Shown piece by piece: positions 1 to 10,026 of a DNA stretch of 64,000 bases (position 1 is its first letter; each line of letters opens with the position of its first letter). Made by a program: the position numbers and the translations under genes. Under the pieces are notes generated by a model that was not told where the DNA came from, did not search any database, and worked only from the letters and a program-made list of their open reading frames with translations. Source of the stretch: Steinernema hermaphroditum (Eukaryota > Nematoda > Chromadorea > Rhabditida > Steinernematidae); assembly GCA_030435675.1 (NCBI GenBank), contig CM059624.1, positions 13,106,769 to 13,170,768 of the forward strand, written 5' to 3'.

Positions 1-195
1 GGCATCACCCGTGCTTCCGGCTCATCTGACGAGGATTTCCTTCTCAGTGACGAAAGGGCAGTCGTCTCACTAACCCGTGCCCGAGAGGGCCTATTCATTC
101 TAAGAGACGTAAACTTCCTCATGGCCGGCGACAAGTGGGCCACGTTCCTCAGGCAAGCGGCCACGCTGACCTACTTCGTCACCGAGGGTCGGGTA
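1..195 (+). pseudogene. C-terminal fragment of a superfamily-1 (UPF1/NAM7-like) helicase
   Basis: Frame 1 is open from the window edge and encodes the block AVVSLTRAREGLFILRD followed by W-x2-FL. This resembles motif VI (the V-x-LTRA-R-x-G signature) of UPF1/DNA2/NAM7-type SF1 helicases. The gene starts outside the window. Homology stops about where an inverted-repeat element begins, and the frame then hits TGA at 247-249. A plausible continuation is found on the other side of that element (987-1113). SF1 helicases of this type are frequent in mobile or expanded families in nematodes, so this may itself be a repeat-borne gene. The helicase call rests on one motif and its spacing, because the Walker motifs lie outside the window. 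Confidence 0.6.
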
Positions 196-986
196 CAACT
201 GATCCCAAGACAGCTGATCCCATGGACAACTGATCACAGGTACAACTGATCACAGGGACAACTGATCACAGGGACAACTGATCCCACGATGTCCAAATCG
301 ATTTCGGCGGTGTGCCGAAAGTTGTGTGAAAATACGTTCTCTGTCAATCTGGCCTTCGTTCCCGTGGGCCGAGTCTACGAGGGCTTGTGTCCTCTTTGGG
401 ACGATACGAATAGAATGATGCTACATGCAAAATGAATTCAGATCTCCATAACTCGCAATATAGGCTGCATAACGTATCAGCTGTTAAGACTTTTAAGGCT
501 CGCTTAAAATCAATAGGCATAAGCCTAAGCCGGAGCCTGAGCCAAGCCTTGATGTTAAGCCCCTTCGACAAAAATGAATAAAGAGTTCGCCTGTGGATCG
601 CCCGTAGCTTAAATTTTGTATGTTCCTTTAGCCTTACTAACGTGTCTATAGGAATCAAAATCAAAGAAAAATCAAAGATAGATGGTCTCTCAGAAGAGAA
701 GGTACAATATTAACGCAACTATTTTCGCGTAGCTAAGCCAACTCTTAGGCTAAACCCAGTCTAAGCCTATGAATATAAAAGCTAAAGCTTACGCTATCTA
801 AGGCCATGCACCTATACCGATCACGACGACCTATCCGATCACGAATTATTCTCGCACAATGGTCGGCACACCGCCGAAAGCTATTTGGGCATCGTGGGAT
901 CAGCCGTCTGTGGGATCAGTTGTCCCTGGGATCAGTCGTCCCTGGGATCAGTTGTCCGTGGGATCAGTTGTCCGTGGGATCAGTTG
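196..986. mobile_element. Inverted-repeat (foldback-like) DNA element with six iterated repeats at each end
   Basis: Both ends carry six degenerate copies of a 16-17 bp unit around CAACTGATCCCAGGGA: 196-290 on the left and the reverse complement at 896-986 on the right. Immediately inside, a unique segment also pairs: CCACGATGTCCAAATCG with GGCGGTGTGCCG at 286-318 matches the complement of 860-897. The interior (about 320-855) has no long convincing ORF, so the element is non-autonomous. It sits inside a helicase reading frame, which indicates insertion, but I could not identify a clean target-site duplication, so its superfamily is unknown. The interior contains segments rich in AAGCCTAAGC. 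The stretch at 500-590 recurs near 47.08 kb. Confidence 0.7.
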
Positions 987-1113
987 CGATGACGCCGTCA
1001 CCGAAGACTACTCCAAGCGACTGGCGGAGGCAGGCCAAGTGGACTGCGCCCAAATCAAGGCTGTCACCTCCTTCTCGTCCTTCCAAAAGGAAACGAAGCA
1101 CATGGAGCGCTAA
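987..1113 (+). pseudogene. Probable last exon segment of the interrupted helicase
   Basis: An open frame resumes right at the right border of the inverted-repeat element, reads DDAVTEDYSKRLAEAGQVD and ends at TAA 1111-1113. Its composition matches the coding piece on the left of the element, and an AATAAA follows at about 1159 within a pyrimidine-rich stretch. I infer it is the severed C-terminus of the same helicase. It carries no domain signature of its own, and the two pieces do not join in one frame without removing the element and a few bases. Confidence 0.4.
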
Positions 1114-1278
1114 CTGCAGATACTGCCAACCTTAAATTTTGTCTCTCTTCTCTCTCTTCAATAAACTTCTCTCTCTCGATTGCGCGCCCTCTCCCGCGAT
1201 GCCCCGCCCCCATACCGGGAGCGCTTGACGGAATCCGCAGGCGCCAGATGCCGGCATCATTCGACACTTGCATGAGAT

Positions 1279-1929
1279 ATGAACAGGTCGCTTCTATGCC
1301 CCTGTTTTAATATCGACGGATACCGTCCCCACTACCATCCTTCCGCGTTCGCCTTTTACAGTGCCGACTACGTTCCTCAGAACGTCACAGCCGAACTCTA
1401 TGGCTGGAGGCGCGCGTTTCGCTGCGCGGCGGTTCACCTGCTTCACCCTAACCCACGCGACAGCGATGACCAGTTCATCATCCTCGCGAGTTGCTCTTTC
1501 ACCAATGCCATCAAGGTAGATGAAGCAGAGCTAAAGACGCTCCGAGACTTCCTGACTCTCCTCTGTGGGCATTTCGGTCTGCACGAGCAGATCTATCTTG
1601 ATCGCACTGCTCCCTTCAGTCTGGATTCCAGCAACCTTAACTACAACCCCTTTCGATTCATTGCTAGAGACTTCTCATGGGATCTGAGACATCCCTCGGA
1701 GCACTTTGATTCCATAAAGCCGTTCACAGCCGACTCTGTCTTCGCGGACTTCGCAGCCGTCCTAGCTCGCATTCACGAGCGACGACAGGCCTCACTGCTC
1801 TGCTCGCTCGGCTTGGTGTCCAACCTTGTGGCTGCACACAACGTAAGCCCACATCCGGACATGAGTGGCTACTCCCCGGTGCAAGCTATTGCTGCAGTAA
1901 CGCCTGCACACGCACCCCGCCCATTCTAA
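1279..1929 (+). CDS. Uncharacterised 216-aa protein, possibly retroelement-associated
   Basis: The ATG opens an uninterrupted 216-codon frame with a balanced globular composition (many W, Y, F and H residues and few simple repeats), so it looks like real protein rather than chance. I recognise no domain. No signal peptide or membrane segment is visible. It lies between the helicase tail and an LTR-like block (2128-2421), in the same direction. The short purine stretch just before that block would suit a polypurine tract, so the ORF could be the last gene of an LTR element. Equally, it could be the remnant of a host gene. No introns are evident. Confidence 0.45.
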   Translation: MNRSLLCPCFNIDGYRPHYHPSAFAFYSADYVPQNVTAELYGWRRAFRCAAVHLLHPNPRDSDDQFIILASCSFTNAIKVDEAELKTLRDFLTLLCGHFGLHEQIYLDRTAPFSLDSSNLNYNPFRFIARDFSWDLRHPSEHFDSIKPFTADSVFADFAAVLARIHERRQASLLCSLGLVSNLVAAHNVSPHPDMSGYSPVQAIAAVTPAHAPRPF

Positions 1930-2127
1930 TGCGGACTTCGCAAACCTCAAGCTATACCATCTCAGCGGATCCCGCTAACCTCAACTTCTACCATCTCAGC
2001 GGGTCCCGCGAAACTTAACAACTCTCTCATCCAAGTGGATACCACAAACCCTGGACTTATCTTGAGTGCTCGCTCCACTCGTCATGGAAACCCACTGATT
2101 ATCGGGACGATAATCCCATAAGATGGG

Positions 2128-2421
2128 TGTTGTAAGGATGTGAGGATACCTCGACCATTAAATTTCCTCTGTTCCCCTTTTGCCCTCATTTCGCAACTTG
2201 CAATAGCCCAAACATCCACATTCCTATGAGCCAGCGAGATGGCGCATAGCGATAAGAGCAGATCACGGCTGTAAGCGCGGCTGACCGATCAGCTGAGGAG
2301 GCGGCCCCACACTTCCGGTGAAGGGCAATAAAAGAGCCGAGACAGTGATCTCGGGGAACTGGTCTGGACGAGTCCTAAGAAGCGACACGTCTTCTCTATT
2401 AATTAGAAGACGAATCCAACA
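2128..2421 (+). mobile_element. LTR-like block (solo or 3' LTR)
   Basis: The block starts TGTTGTAAGG and ends AATCCAACA, giving the TG...CA ends and 5-bp inverted termini typical of LTRs. Near the middle, CAATAAAAGAGCCGAGAC resembles an LTR core-promoter or polyadenylation region. AAGATGGG just upstream could be a polypurine tract, which would make this a 3' LTR of whatever lies to the left. A second copy is not visible, and no perfect target duplication was found. A related organisation (GCTGACCG...GATAAAAGCGGGCC) occurs at about 7.0-7.05 kb. Confidence 0.5.
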
Positions 2422-2451
2422 ATAATTATTAGCGAAAATCAATGGTCCTAG

Positions 2452-3102
2452 GTCTACCTAGGACAAGAAGTCAGACTGAGGAGAGACCACTACAAGGAGA
2501 TCACCCGAAGAATCCAGAGCGGATGGAACGTCTTCCGACGATACAAAGACTTCCTAACCTCCAGAAGTGTCCTGATGCGATGGAAACGAAGACTCTTCGA
2601 ACAGTGCGTTCTTCCCGCCATGCTCTACGGATCCGAAACCTGGTTCCTCACCAAGTCAGCGAGGAAGAGGCTTGCGACCGCTCAACGACGGATGGAGCGG
2701 CGAATGGTCGGAGTGCGTTTGTTAGACAGGAGGACCAACAACTGGCTCAGAGGCGTCACGAAGGTGATGGACATCACTGAAGCAGCGATGAAGCGAAAAT
2801 GGACGTACGCGTGGAAGATGGCACATGACGATGAAATGAAATGGTCCAGGAAGATCGCCGAATGGAGACCACCCACAAGAAGACCTCTTGGCAGACCCCG
2901 ATCCAGATGGCGAGACGAATTCAAGAAGGCGACGAGGTCACACACGTGGCAGACCCATGCGAGAAGAATTCAGCTGCACCAATGGTTGGAAATGGGATCC
3001 GCGAATCCCCTATATATAATTGGAGAACCGACGGGTCCGTTGGTCTGTGTGTGTGTGTGTGTTTTTCCGTGCGCACGGCGGAACGGTGTAACGCTGATTT
3101 AA
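2452..3102 (+). pseudogene. 5'-truncated RTE-type LINE, C-terminus of reverse transcriptase ORF
   Basis: The frame carries the ordered C-terminal blocks of RTE/RTE-like LINE polymerases: YLGQEV, RRIQSGWNVFRRYKDF, CVLPAMLYGSETW, QRRMERRMVG and a GRPRSRWRDEF tail. The upstream polymerase core is missing, and the copy starts abruptly after the LTR-like block, as expected of a 5'-truncated LINE insertion. A (TG)n tract follows at about 3042-3062, in the position of the usual microsatellite tail. The frame is intact over the retained part, so the insertion is fairly young. Confidence 0.85.
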
Positions 3103-3448
3103 ATTATTCATCTTTCGCCGTTTTGTGAATCGGTCGGTCATTCTTTTTGTAGCATCTATTTCTGCCCACTATCTCACTCTTATATTTTCCGCAACTTTAG
3201 AACCCGGTCTTGAAGACAGATTTGAAAAATTTTCCAAAGCGTTTGGGGGCCCTCTTTGCGGCAGAAGGTGGTTACTTCGAAATGATTCCATGATATCCGA
3301 TGTAGTTTTTGATGGTCTTTCTTGTGATATATGCTGTTTGTTTTAATTCCTTCACTGCTTCGAGATATGATCCATTTTTGGCGTTACAGAACTTTTGTGT
3401 CACCCTGTAAAATGGTCGATTGTCACGTTTTGTCCCAATACGACTTCA

Positions 3449-5227
3449 TGGTAATGGTTATCATTTCAAGTGTATTCTGTGCTTAGGTTTCATTTCAGTG
3501 GCTTGTCGAGCTGCTTTGACTATGTAATGGTAAAGGTGTATATTATGTGCGCCCAAAGTGTAGACGTGACACTGCGCTCTGTGGAAAAAAAAAGATTCGG
3601 AGCATTGTATTGCATCGCAAGCGATATTTCTTTTTGGCGTCGCTTTGATGCCAAACAGCCATATCACCATCCGAAAACAGGTCGCAGAACGTGCACAGGG
3701 ATGGATAGCGTTCCTTTTAACTTCTTCGACGCTGTTTTCGAGTCGATACACTTCGACACAATCAAACGAGCGAAGGATCTTGGTGGTAACTTCGGCAGCA
3801 TCGCGGCGGACTTCTTTCAAAATTGTCACGATTACTATGTAAAAGTCCAAAACGGGGCTATAATAGGAGTTTTTGGTAAATTGTTACACAACGACTCACG
3901 CTGGTCACTAACTCAAGAGCCACTCTTGAAAAAATTCGCGCGGTTAGTTAGCGTCACTATTAGCACGGAAAAAGAAGAATTCGAGGAGGAGGTTTTCGAT
4001 TGTTTGCGATCGATTCCCCGAAACTGTGGGTACCGTATTAATTTTTTATGTTCGGCAATCAGCAAAACTTTCATGGAATGGGCGACTTCATGTAGGATGG
4101 TCAAAGATATGCACTTTTTAAAGAAATTGGATGCTGCTTCTTTTCAACTCTGTCGCGAATTTGTGGAGAAAAGTACATTGGTGAAGCTTCTGCTTGGGTA
4201 CGCCTTACACGACGACGAGCGGATGTTCGATTTGATGAAAACGGTCCTCGTTCAAAAACAGTTCCAGACGCTTCTGATCGGGGGCTGTAGCAGTGCCGTC
4301 CTGCAAGAACTCCTCACATTTTACGCGGAACATGTACAAAAAGGAGAAGAAGCAGGTTATTACGCAAAACAACGTCCTAATAGAAGGATTGGTTTCTTTG
4401 GGCGTTGGTCTGGGTGTTGGAAGGAAACTACGAAACTGTTTAAAGATAAGCTGGAACTCTGCTCGAAAGAAGAAAGTGAATCCGTTGGAAACCAGTTTTG
4501 TTTAGCTTCCTGTGACAATCTCGTTGAACCTTCCCGCGTGTACAGACTCCACTACGGTAGCTTACGTGCCTACTTTCGCTTTGAATGCACGCGTAAACCT
4601 GAAAACATGTCCGAATTGAACTTCCTAGGAGACAAAGAAACGTCACGTGCTCGTCTATTGCTACTATAATCTTTGTACTTTGATGTAATATCTCCAGTTG
4701 TATCTCACGTTAATGTGTAAATAAATGTTTTGTGTAAAAAAGTGTCTCTCGGTCAATTCTTCACTGCCCTGAAGAAATTCAGCAATTGGTTCTTTTAAAT
4801 TAAGCTTGGTACAAAGGGAAGGGCACTGTTGGTTCGAACTCGGGTCTTGTTTTTTCGACTCCTTGTTCTGTCCTACGTGCGCTCCACAACGTGGAAGTGA
4901 TGGACAAAGGTGAAAATGCCGTCTTCCAGATCGTTCCGAGATACGGACAAGAATGCAGGTCAAGTTGGGGTCCTCCGTTTTGAATGGAACGTGATGCCCA
5001 GAAGCACGTGATGCCCAATGTTCTCACTTGTTCTCATTCAATAATACAGTAAAAGATTTTGGCGATCTCGCGGGATACTTTCGCATGCAAGCGCTCCATG
5101 TTTCTCTATCTCTGGTGCTATTACAAATTTAAAAGTTTTGATATCCCAAACCACCTGAGGATTCTCAAAATCACATGTAAATCCGTGTAGTGACTCCATG
5201 AGCTCATTTCTACCGTTACGAAATCAA
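3449..5227 (+). repeat. Segmental duplication, copy 1 (F-box-like gene block)
   Basis: This 1.8-kb stretch is nearly identical to 16149-18226, including 5' flank, coding region, 3' UTR and several hundred bases downstream. Copy 1 is contiguous across the point (about 3565) where copy 2 carries a 300-bp insertion. The right breakpoint is at ACGAAAT followed by unrelated sequence in each copy. Both copies have the same orientation and are separated by 10.9 kb of nested transposons, so this is a direct (tandem-origin) duplication. Downstream of the gene the block contains no further open frame worth calling. Confidence 0.9.
3701..4669 (+). CDS. MDSVP-type F-box-like protein, copy 1 (322 aa)
   Basis: I place the start at the ATG of MDSVPFNFFDAVF (3701). 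The longer open frame upstream (from 3470) is in sequence that differs in copy 2. Start motifs of the form MDxVPxxFxDxV are common in large nematode families of F-box-like proteins, where this segment is the F-box region that would bind SKP1. That assignment is from memory of the family, not a search. The rest has no known catalytic motif. It is single-exon, with AATAAA 51 bp past the stop (4720-4725). The paralogue at 16703 differs by few residues and is equally intact, so both copies may be functional. A domain search for F-box or FBA would decide. Confidence 0.65.
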   Translation: MDSVPFNFFDAVFESIHFDTIKRAKDLGGNFGSIAADFFQNCHDYYVKVQNGAIIGVFGKLLHNDSRWSLTQEPLLKKFARLVSVTISTEKEEFEEEVFDCLRSIPRNCGYRINFLCSAISKTFMEWATSCRMVKDMHFLKKLDAASFQLCREFVEKSTLVKLLLGYALHDDERMFDLMKTVLVQKQFQTLLIGGCSSAVLQELLTFYAEHVQKGEEAGYYAKQRPNRRIGFFGRWSGCWKETTKLFKDKLELCSKEESESVGNQFCLASCDNLVEPSRVYRLHYGSLRAYFRFECTRKPENMSELNFLGDKETSRARLLLL

Positions 5228-6240
5228 ATCAAATCATCATCAAATGATTGACACAGTTCCGGGAAGCGAATGAGAATCCATACTGCAAGAAGCATTCAAT
5301 TATTAGGTACACCAATCAATAATTATCAACGGAACGCGCATGCACAATCCATCTAACTTTGTCACAAAAGCGTCAAAAGCCGAAAGAGGCAGACAGGTGA
5401 GAAAAGGAACAGAAGCACATGAACATGAAGATGCGCCACATGGACCGATCACACCGACAGACCGTCCACCAAAACGGACAAAACAAAATAAGCAAAAAAC
5501 GGTGTTAGAGGGCGTCTGCAAATGAGACAGACTGTCTCCGAGTACTCAGAAGTCCTCACTTGGCAAAATCAAAACTGATGACTCAATGTGCCCGCTCGGC
5601 TACGATCTTCGAGGACAATCGCGTTAGAACCGAAATCAGATACAAATTAGGTCTTTATGCACAACCTATTAATTAGAAGATGAACTAGCCGCTCAACCTA
5701 GACGTAAAGGACTGAACCTAGACCTTCACATCTAGGTTGCTTTATGTCTGCAAATGCTTTTGCTTTTTTTCCCATGCGAAATGCTCATTGCTTTCATGCT
5801 TTGTGCTTCCTGTCTGAAACTGCTTTCTGTCTGATTTGTTCATGATGTTTTTCGCTCCATTCCACCCCTTCTCAACTCATGTGCTAAGTTTACGCCGTAT
5901 CTCTTCCCGGATCCATGTTCATCTCCGCCCCGATCCATGCTTCATCCTATGCGTCGCTCGTTCCTACGTTCTTGCCTCATTTGTGATCGGATGAATTCCT
6001 GATGCTTAGAGTCCCCTGAGATGCTTGGTCCGATGATCAGATGCTCGCTAAGATGCTCGCTCACAAGGGACTGTTCCCAAGTGATACGCGCAGATCGAGC
6101 TGATATTTGGCAGAGCGGTAGGGGTGTGTCTGAGAAGTCATGTACACATAAACTCGCCTGCCAAAAATGAAAGTATCCACCCTAAACAAGGCCCTGAAGT
6201 TACCAAAATTCACGACACTCAATACTAGTAGAATTGAATT
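5228..6240. other. Non-coding spacer with T-rich and satellite-like stretches
   Basis: No supported gene lies here. 5300-5530 has only short overlapping ORFs on both strands. 5740-5870 is T-rich with recurring TGCTTT and CATGCT words. From about 5999 it passes into the GATGCT satellite family that is abundant at 15.1-16.15 kb. Confidence 0.6.
5999..6071. repeat. Short patch of the GATGCTC satellite
   Basis: This holds several degenerate units of the same satellite found at 15.1-16.15 kb: GATGCTTAGAG, GAGATGCTTGGTCCGATG, CAGATGCTCGCTAAGATGC. The family therefore brackets the retroelement on both sides. Confidence 0.7.
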
Positions 6241-6242
6241 GC

Positions 6243-6455
6243 AAGGGTATGTTGTGCTCGTGTGGTCGAGGGGTAGTGCTCTGAGACGCCAGTCTACGGT
6301 ATCGGATTCGACCCCAACCAGGTTTTACTATGCTTCCATCTCCTTGCTTTTAACCATAACAGCATATTTTCACATATCCTGGCGTTTACCAACACTGGTC
6401 TTTGGTTGAAACCCTTTGCAGAAATCAGAACTGGTAACCCGAAGTTCACCTTTGT
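6243..6455 (+). repeat. tRNA-derived SINE-like element (A-box and B-box)
   Basis: GTGGTCGAGGGG at about 6262 resembles an RNA polymerase III A box, and GGATTCGACCC about 50 nt later resembles a B box, with correct spacing. No acceptor-stem pairing or anticodon arm is convincing, so this is a tRNA-like promoter rather than a tRNA gene. Its tail (6405-6455, core GAACTGGTAACCC) recurs in inverted orientation at about 6780-6825. Confidence 0.5.
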
Positions 6456-6609
6456 CATGGAGTTATTTTTCATTCTTTGGCGTTCCCCCTTCTCCCCTTA
6501 TCGATTAAGATGTCACAACGGCAGATCCTATTCGATTCTGGCCAATACAAACACATATACGCGTAAATGCCTTCTTTAAGTCGCGTTTTTTTGAATATAG
6601 CCAACTTTG

Positions 6610-6845
6610 CTGGGTCAGTGGCGACTATTTATGTGGTCGAGCTGGATGGTCCCTTGGTTGCTGTTCTTGGGATCCGGGTTCGACACCCATCCCAGCCATT
6701 CTTCCTTGGTTTGATGTCCTGAGGTAATTAGCAGAAGAGAGGGGACCTTGAAAGAATGAAAAACAGCTCCACCACAAAAGTGAAATCTGGGTTACCAGTT
6801 CGGATTCGTGCAAAGGGGTTTTTACGCTACATTTGATGCAAAACA
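6610..6845. repeat. Second SINE-like copy, tail inverted relative to the first
   Basis: This segment has another A-box/B-box-like pair (GTGGTCGAGCTGG, then GGGTTCGACACCC). Its right part (6700-6825) is the reverse complement of 6405-6485, sharing GAACTGGTAACCC and TTTTTCATTCTTT. The two copies therefore face each other and could form a stem of tens of bases. Confidence 0.45.
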
Positions 6846-6859
6846 AGAATGACTATTTC

Positions 6860-7548
6860 GTCGTAGTAGTGTACGGTGTAATCGTAGGGTTCCCCTACAT
6901 CAAATTTCTTTAAAATCCAATCGCCCAGAAGAAACCCAAACAGATGGAGAGCAGCTCCACTCTCATGCTGATCGCGCAGGCGATAAGGCTCGGCACGAGA
7001 GAAAGGAACGCGGCAGCTGACCGGTCAAGAGGAAGGAGATAAAAGCGGGCCGCGCGTGCGCTCGTGGCTCAGTCTCGATTTCAGTTTCAGTTGGATTCTA
7101 CAGGGAGTCGCCCTGTTCTGGTGCCCCGAGTTCTCGACTCCGCTTCAGAAAATTTCAGTGCTTGGCGACTTCGTGAGGTTGGTTGTTTCTTTTGGGGGGG
7201 AATTTTTTTTTGGCGTAGTACACCTGTGTGGTGGCCAGGGGATTGAGTAGGCTTGTGTAGCCATTGAGTAGGCTTGTGTAGCCATTGAGGAAGGCTTGTG
7301 TAGCCACTTGTGTTTGTGAAGGCTTGTGTAGCCACCTGTGAAGGCTTGTGTAGCCATTTGTGGGCAGATTTCTGTAGCTGTCCGTGAAACCCAGGCGATC
7401 CGTCTGACCCAACCCTCGCTCTCTGTTCTTTTTTTTTTTTGTTAGGTATTTTGCGCGTGATTGTGTAACTGTTGGCTCTATCGCGTCAGTGTTTCTCGTG
7501 AACTGTTAGGTCGATCCGATCTCCCAAAAAAAGTTCTCTGTCAGTAAA
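6860..7548 (+). other. Probable 5' LTR/leader region of the gypsy-like element
   Basis: This stretch precedes the gag start. It has a TATA-like GATAAAAGC at 7040 and a candidate primer-binding-like TTGGCGACTTCG at about 7162. A polypyrimidine/polypurine-rich leader and the minisatellite at 7250-7355 follow. No second LTR survives on the other side, so the LTR borders cannot be confirmed. Confidence 0.35.
7250..7355. repeat. Minisatellite, five units with GGCTTGTGTAGCC core
   Basis: Five copies of GGCTTGTGTAGCCA are spaced 21-28 bp apart. The core is itself an interrupted palindrome (GGCT...AGCC), so each unit can form a 4-bp stem with a 5-nt loop in RNA. It lies in the leader upstream of the retroelement gag. 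Confidence 0.85.
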
Positions 7549-7890
7549 ATGCCGCCTTCATTTTTCGCGAATTTCAAGCGCTGGGCGGATGAGAGTGGCG
7601 ATCGTGATGTGGTCACGGTCTACTCTATTCGTACCGTAGCCGCGAATTTGTTTTCGTTCTAGAATTCCGTGCAAAGAGATCTGCGCCACCAAAGGCTTCA
7701 GATCGAAGAACTTCAGAAGCTAATGGTGGACCTTGTGCAGAAAATGGGTGAGCTGAGCGCCACTCAGCGAAATGTGATGTTGATGATGCAAGAATGTCCT
7801 CCCGCCGCTAGGAAGGTTGTCCCGTCGGATCCTCAAGCGGAAGAAGACCCTGGGGAGGAAGCTGTGAGTGATGTGGTTGGAGACCCGGAT
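7549..7890 (+). pseudogene. Retroelement gag, N-terminal part
   Basis: The ATG at 7549 follows the leader and opens MPPSFFANFKRW..., interrupted by TAG at 7660-7662. The frame continues with a heptad-rich coiled coil (RLQIEELQKLMVDLVQKMG, about residues 45-65) and an acidic linker up to the hAT insertion. After the hAT element the same frame resumes at 9491. The stop codon is in frame, so either it is a mutation or translation starts downstream. Confidence 0.7.
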
Positions 7891-9482
7891 CAGGGCTGTG
7901 CGAAACTCAAAACTCGAAAGTCAAAACTCAAAACTCAAAACTTTTTGACGACCTCAAAACCAAAACTCAAAACTCAAAACTCAAAACCAAAACTCAAAAC
8001 TCAAAAGTAATTCTGGAACAACTTTAACAAATACCGCTGGAATAACAGAAATACAGTAGTATTAGGTCGTTTCTTCGGCGAAGCCTTCCAGCGGCACATT
8101 GGACTTCAGGAATAGCAGCTTCTGGAGGTTTTCGGGTGACATCGACCTTCGGAGATTGGTGAGTGCCAGTGATGCCGTAGAGAACAGTCTTTCGCTTTCG
8201 ACTGACGTGGCCGGAGCGGATAAATACTTCTTTGCCATCTGCGACAGAGTGGGGAACTGTTCGGCATACAAAGTGTTTGCCCAGTATTGAATCGGATCGA
8301 CAAATGGTTGAGCTGATTCGCCGAGGTATTTATCGACTTCCTAAACATGACGTTGTACTCAATAGCCAAAGTTTTTCCTTACCAGACGTAGCCGCAGTTT
8401 GTCATCCAAAGGAGGTGAGCTGATAGGGTCTTCTGATATCTGGACGGATCGGTACTTCTCAAAAAACGACATCTGGCTGCTGTTATCATCCGTTGCTGCA
8501 ACAGGAGGCTTTGTTGAGGTCTTGATTCGGGCATTTGCGTCGTTGAGAACTTCGAAGGCTGCATCCATAAGGCAAGCAGCTGCTTCGTCCTTTTTCTCCA
8601 ACTCGATGAAATCGCGCTTGAAACGTGCATCAAGCAATGTTGCTACAACAAAATTGGCGTCGCTTTCGATCCCGGCTACTCGCGTCTCTAGATTTTGGAG
8701 GATTGCTGAACAAAGTTCCGAGGCAGCATCATTTAGGGCACGTCGTAGAACGAAGATTATAGGAATGACGGCGGATATTGTCACGGATCGGCCTTGGAGC
8801 ATCGTCGTTGCTTCTTTGATGGGTTTCAGTGCATGGAGGATCTTCATCATCATCGAAAAATCGCCGGAGTTAAACTTGGGATAATCGCTTCGGTCTTTTC
8901 GGAAATTTTGGAATCCCGGTCTGTCCACCATTGCGAACGGTTGCGAATCGACCGCTAGCATCAATGCCAACGGACGAGATGCAGATTCATATCTGGTTCC
9001 GCCAGGTTGCCAAGCTCCTAAATTAAAAGTTGATATATCAACCAAACGGAAAGTTTACCAAATGCAGACGAAATAGAAGGCGTCTGTGGATCGAGCTTCC
9101 TCTTCTTGTTATTCGGTTCTGTCTTCCGTTCTTGTAGTTGCTCATATAATCCTTCATGATTCATATGCTTGATGAGGCTTGTTGTAGCATCATTCTTTCG
9201 CGAAACCTCTTGTTTACAAGTTCTGCACTTCGCTGTGCCTTTCGCGACATCAGTCGCGAAGTAATCATCGTAAACAGACAGTCCCATAGCGCTAGCTCAC
9301 GGCGAACAGTTGAATACAGAAAGGTGAATAGAAATGTGCGGAAACATTTCCCCAAACTGGGATTTCATAGATTTCGCTTCAGGACCGAGTTTTGAGTCGA
9401 GTTTTGCCAAAAACTCAAAACTCAAAACTCAAAACCCAAAAAAAGCCTCAAAACCCCAAAACTCAAAACTCGCACAGCCCTG
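7891..9482 (-). mobile_element. hAT transposon, internally deleted, 8-bp TSD ACCCGGAT
   Basis: The termini are CAGGGCTGTGCGA on the left and its complement on the right, the classical hAT form. They are flanked by perfect direct repeats ACCCGGAT (7883-7890 and 9483-9490). Just inside each end lies an array of CAAAACT repeats (about 7902-8010 and 9408-9472), probably multiple transposase-binding sites. The element is 1592 bp and interrupts gag between GDPD and the following APLSP. Confidence 0.97.
8062..9287 (-). pseudogene. hAT transposase remnant (BED finger + dimerisation domain, core deleted)
   Basis: Reading leftwards: a BED-type zinc finger (C-x2-C...H-x3-H, 9287-9018), then a segment starting with the PFAMVDRPGF block characteristic of hAT transposases. 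This segment jumps directly to C-terminal helices, so most of the RNase H-like catalytic core is missing. After a frame change, the hAT dimerisation motif ATSVESERLFSTAS is found at 8271-8062, ending with a stop. The protein cannot be active, and the element would depend on a full-length relative. Confidence 0.9.
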
Positions 9483-9490
9483 ACCCGGAT

Positions 9491-10026
9491 GCTCCGTTGT
9501 CGCCAGTGAATGCAATTGATGGACCTGCATTCACGCAAATGCCCACGTTCACAGGAAGTGACACTGTCCAATTTGATGATTGGCTTCGTCGCTTCAATGA
9601 TTTCGGTGACGCGCACTCAGCTCCTTGGGATGACAAGCAGAAGTTGCTCAAACTGAAATTCTTCTTGGTTGGAGCGGCTCGTGATCGTCTTGATGAGCTT
9701 ACAGACGACCAGAAGCGCTCTTTCGCAACCGCAACCAAGCACCTGGGGGATTTGTTTAAAACCCCGGCGCAGCAGGCGGAAGCCAAAAGTCTTCTGAGTA
9801 CCTGTTATCAGGATCTGAACGAAGACATTGCGACGTTCATGGACCGGTTGAAGAAACTTCTGATGAAAGCCTTTCCGACAAAGTCGAAGGCTGAAGTAGA
9901 AGCTAAGATCTTCGATGAATACATGGATCGAATTGATCCAGAAATTCAGTTCTTCTTGACCCAGAAGGCGCCTTCTAACTATAAGGCAGCACTTGAGGTA
10001 GCTCTGAAGCTGCAGCAAGAAATTGC
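9491..10026 (+). pseudogene. Retroelement gag, capsid part
   Basis: The frame continues the gag coding sequence after the hAT element. Residues such as FDDWLRRFNDF, KLLKLKFFLVGAARDRL and a following helical region resemble the retrotransposon Gag (Ty3/gypsy capsid) fold, with W-x2-F and L-x-L-x-L-x-G-x-A signatures. It is interrupted after LQQEIA by Merlin-1 and resumes at 11303. Confidence 0.85.

Noticed and set aside
4825..4850. GGTTCGAACTCGGG resembling a tRNA B box, repeated at 17.83 kb
   Set aside because: It is simply part of the duplicated block; no tRNA fold around it.
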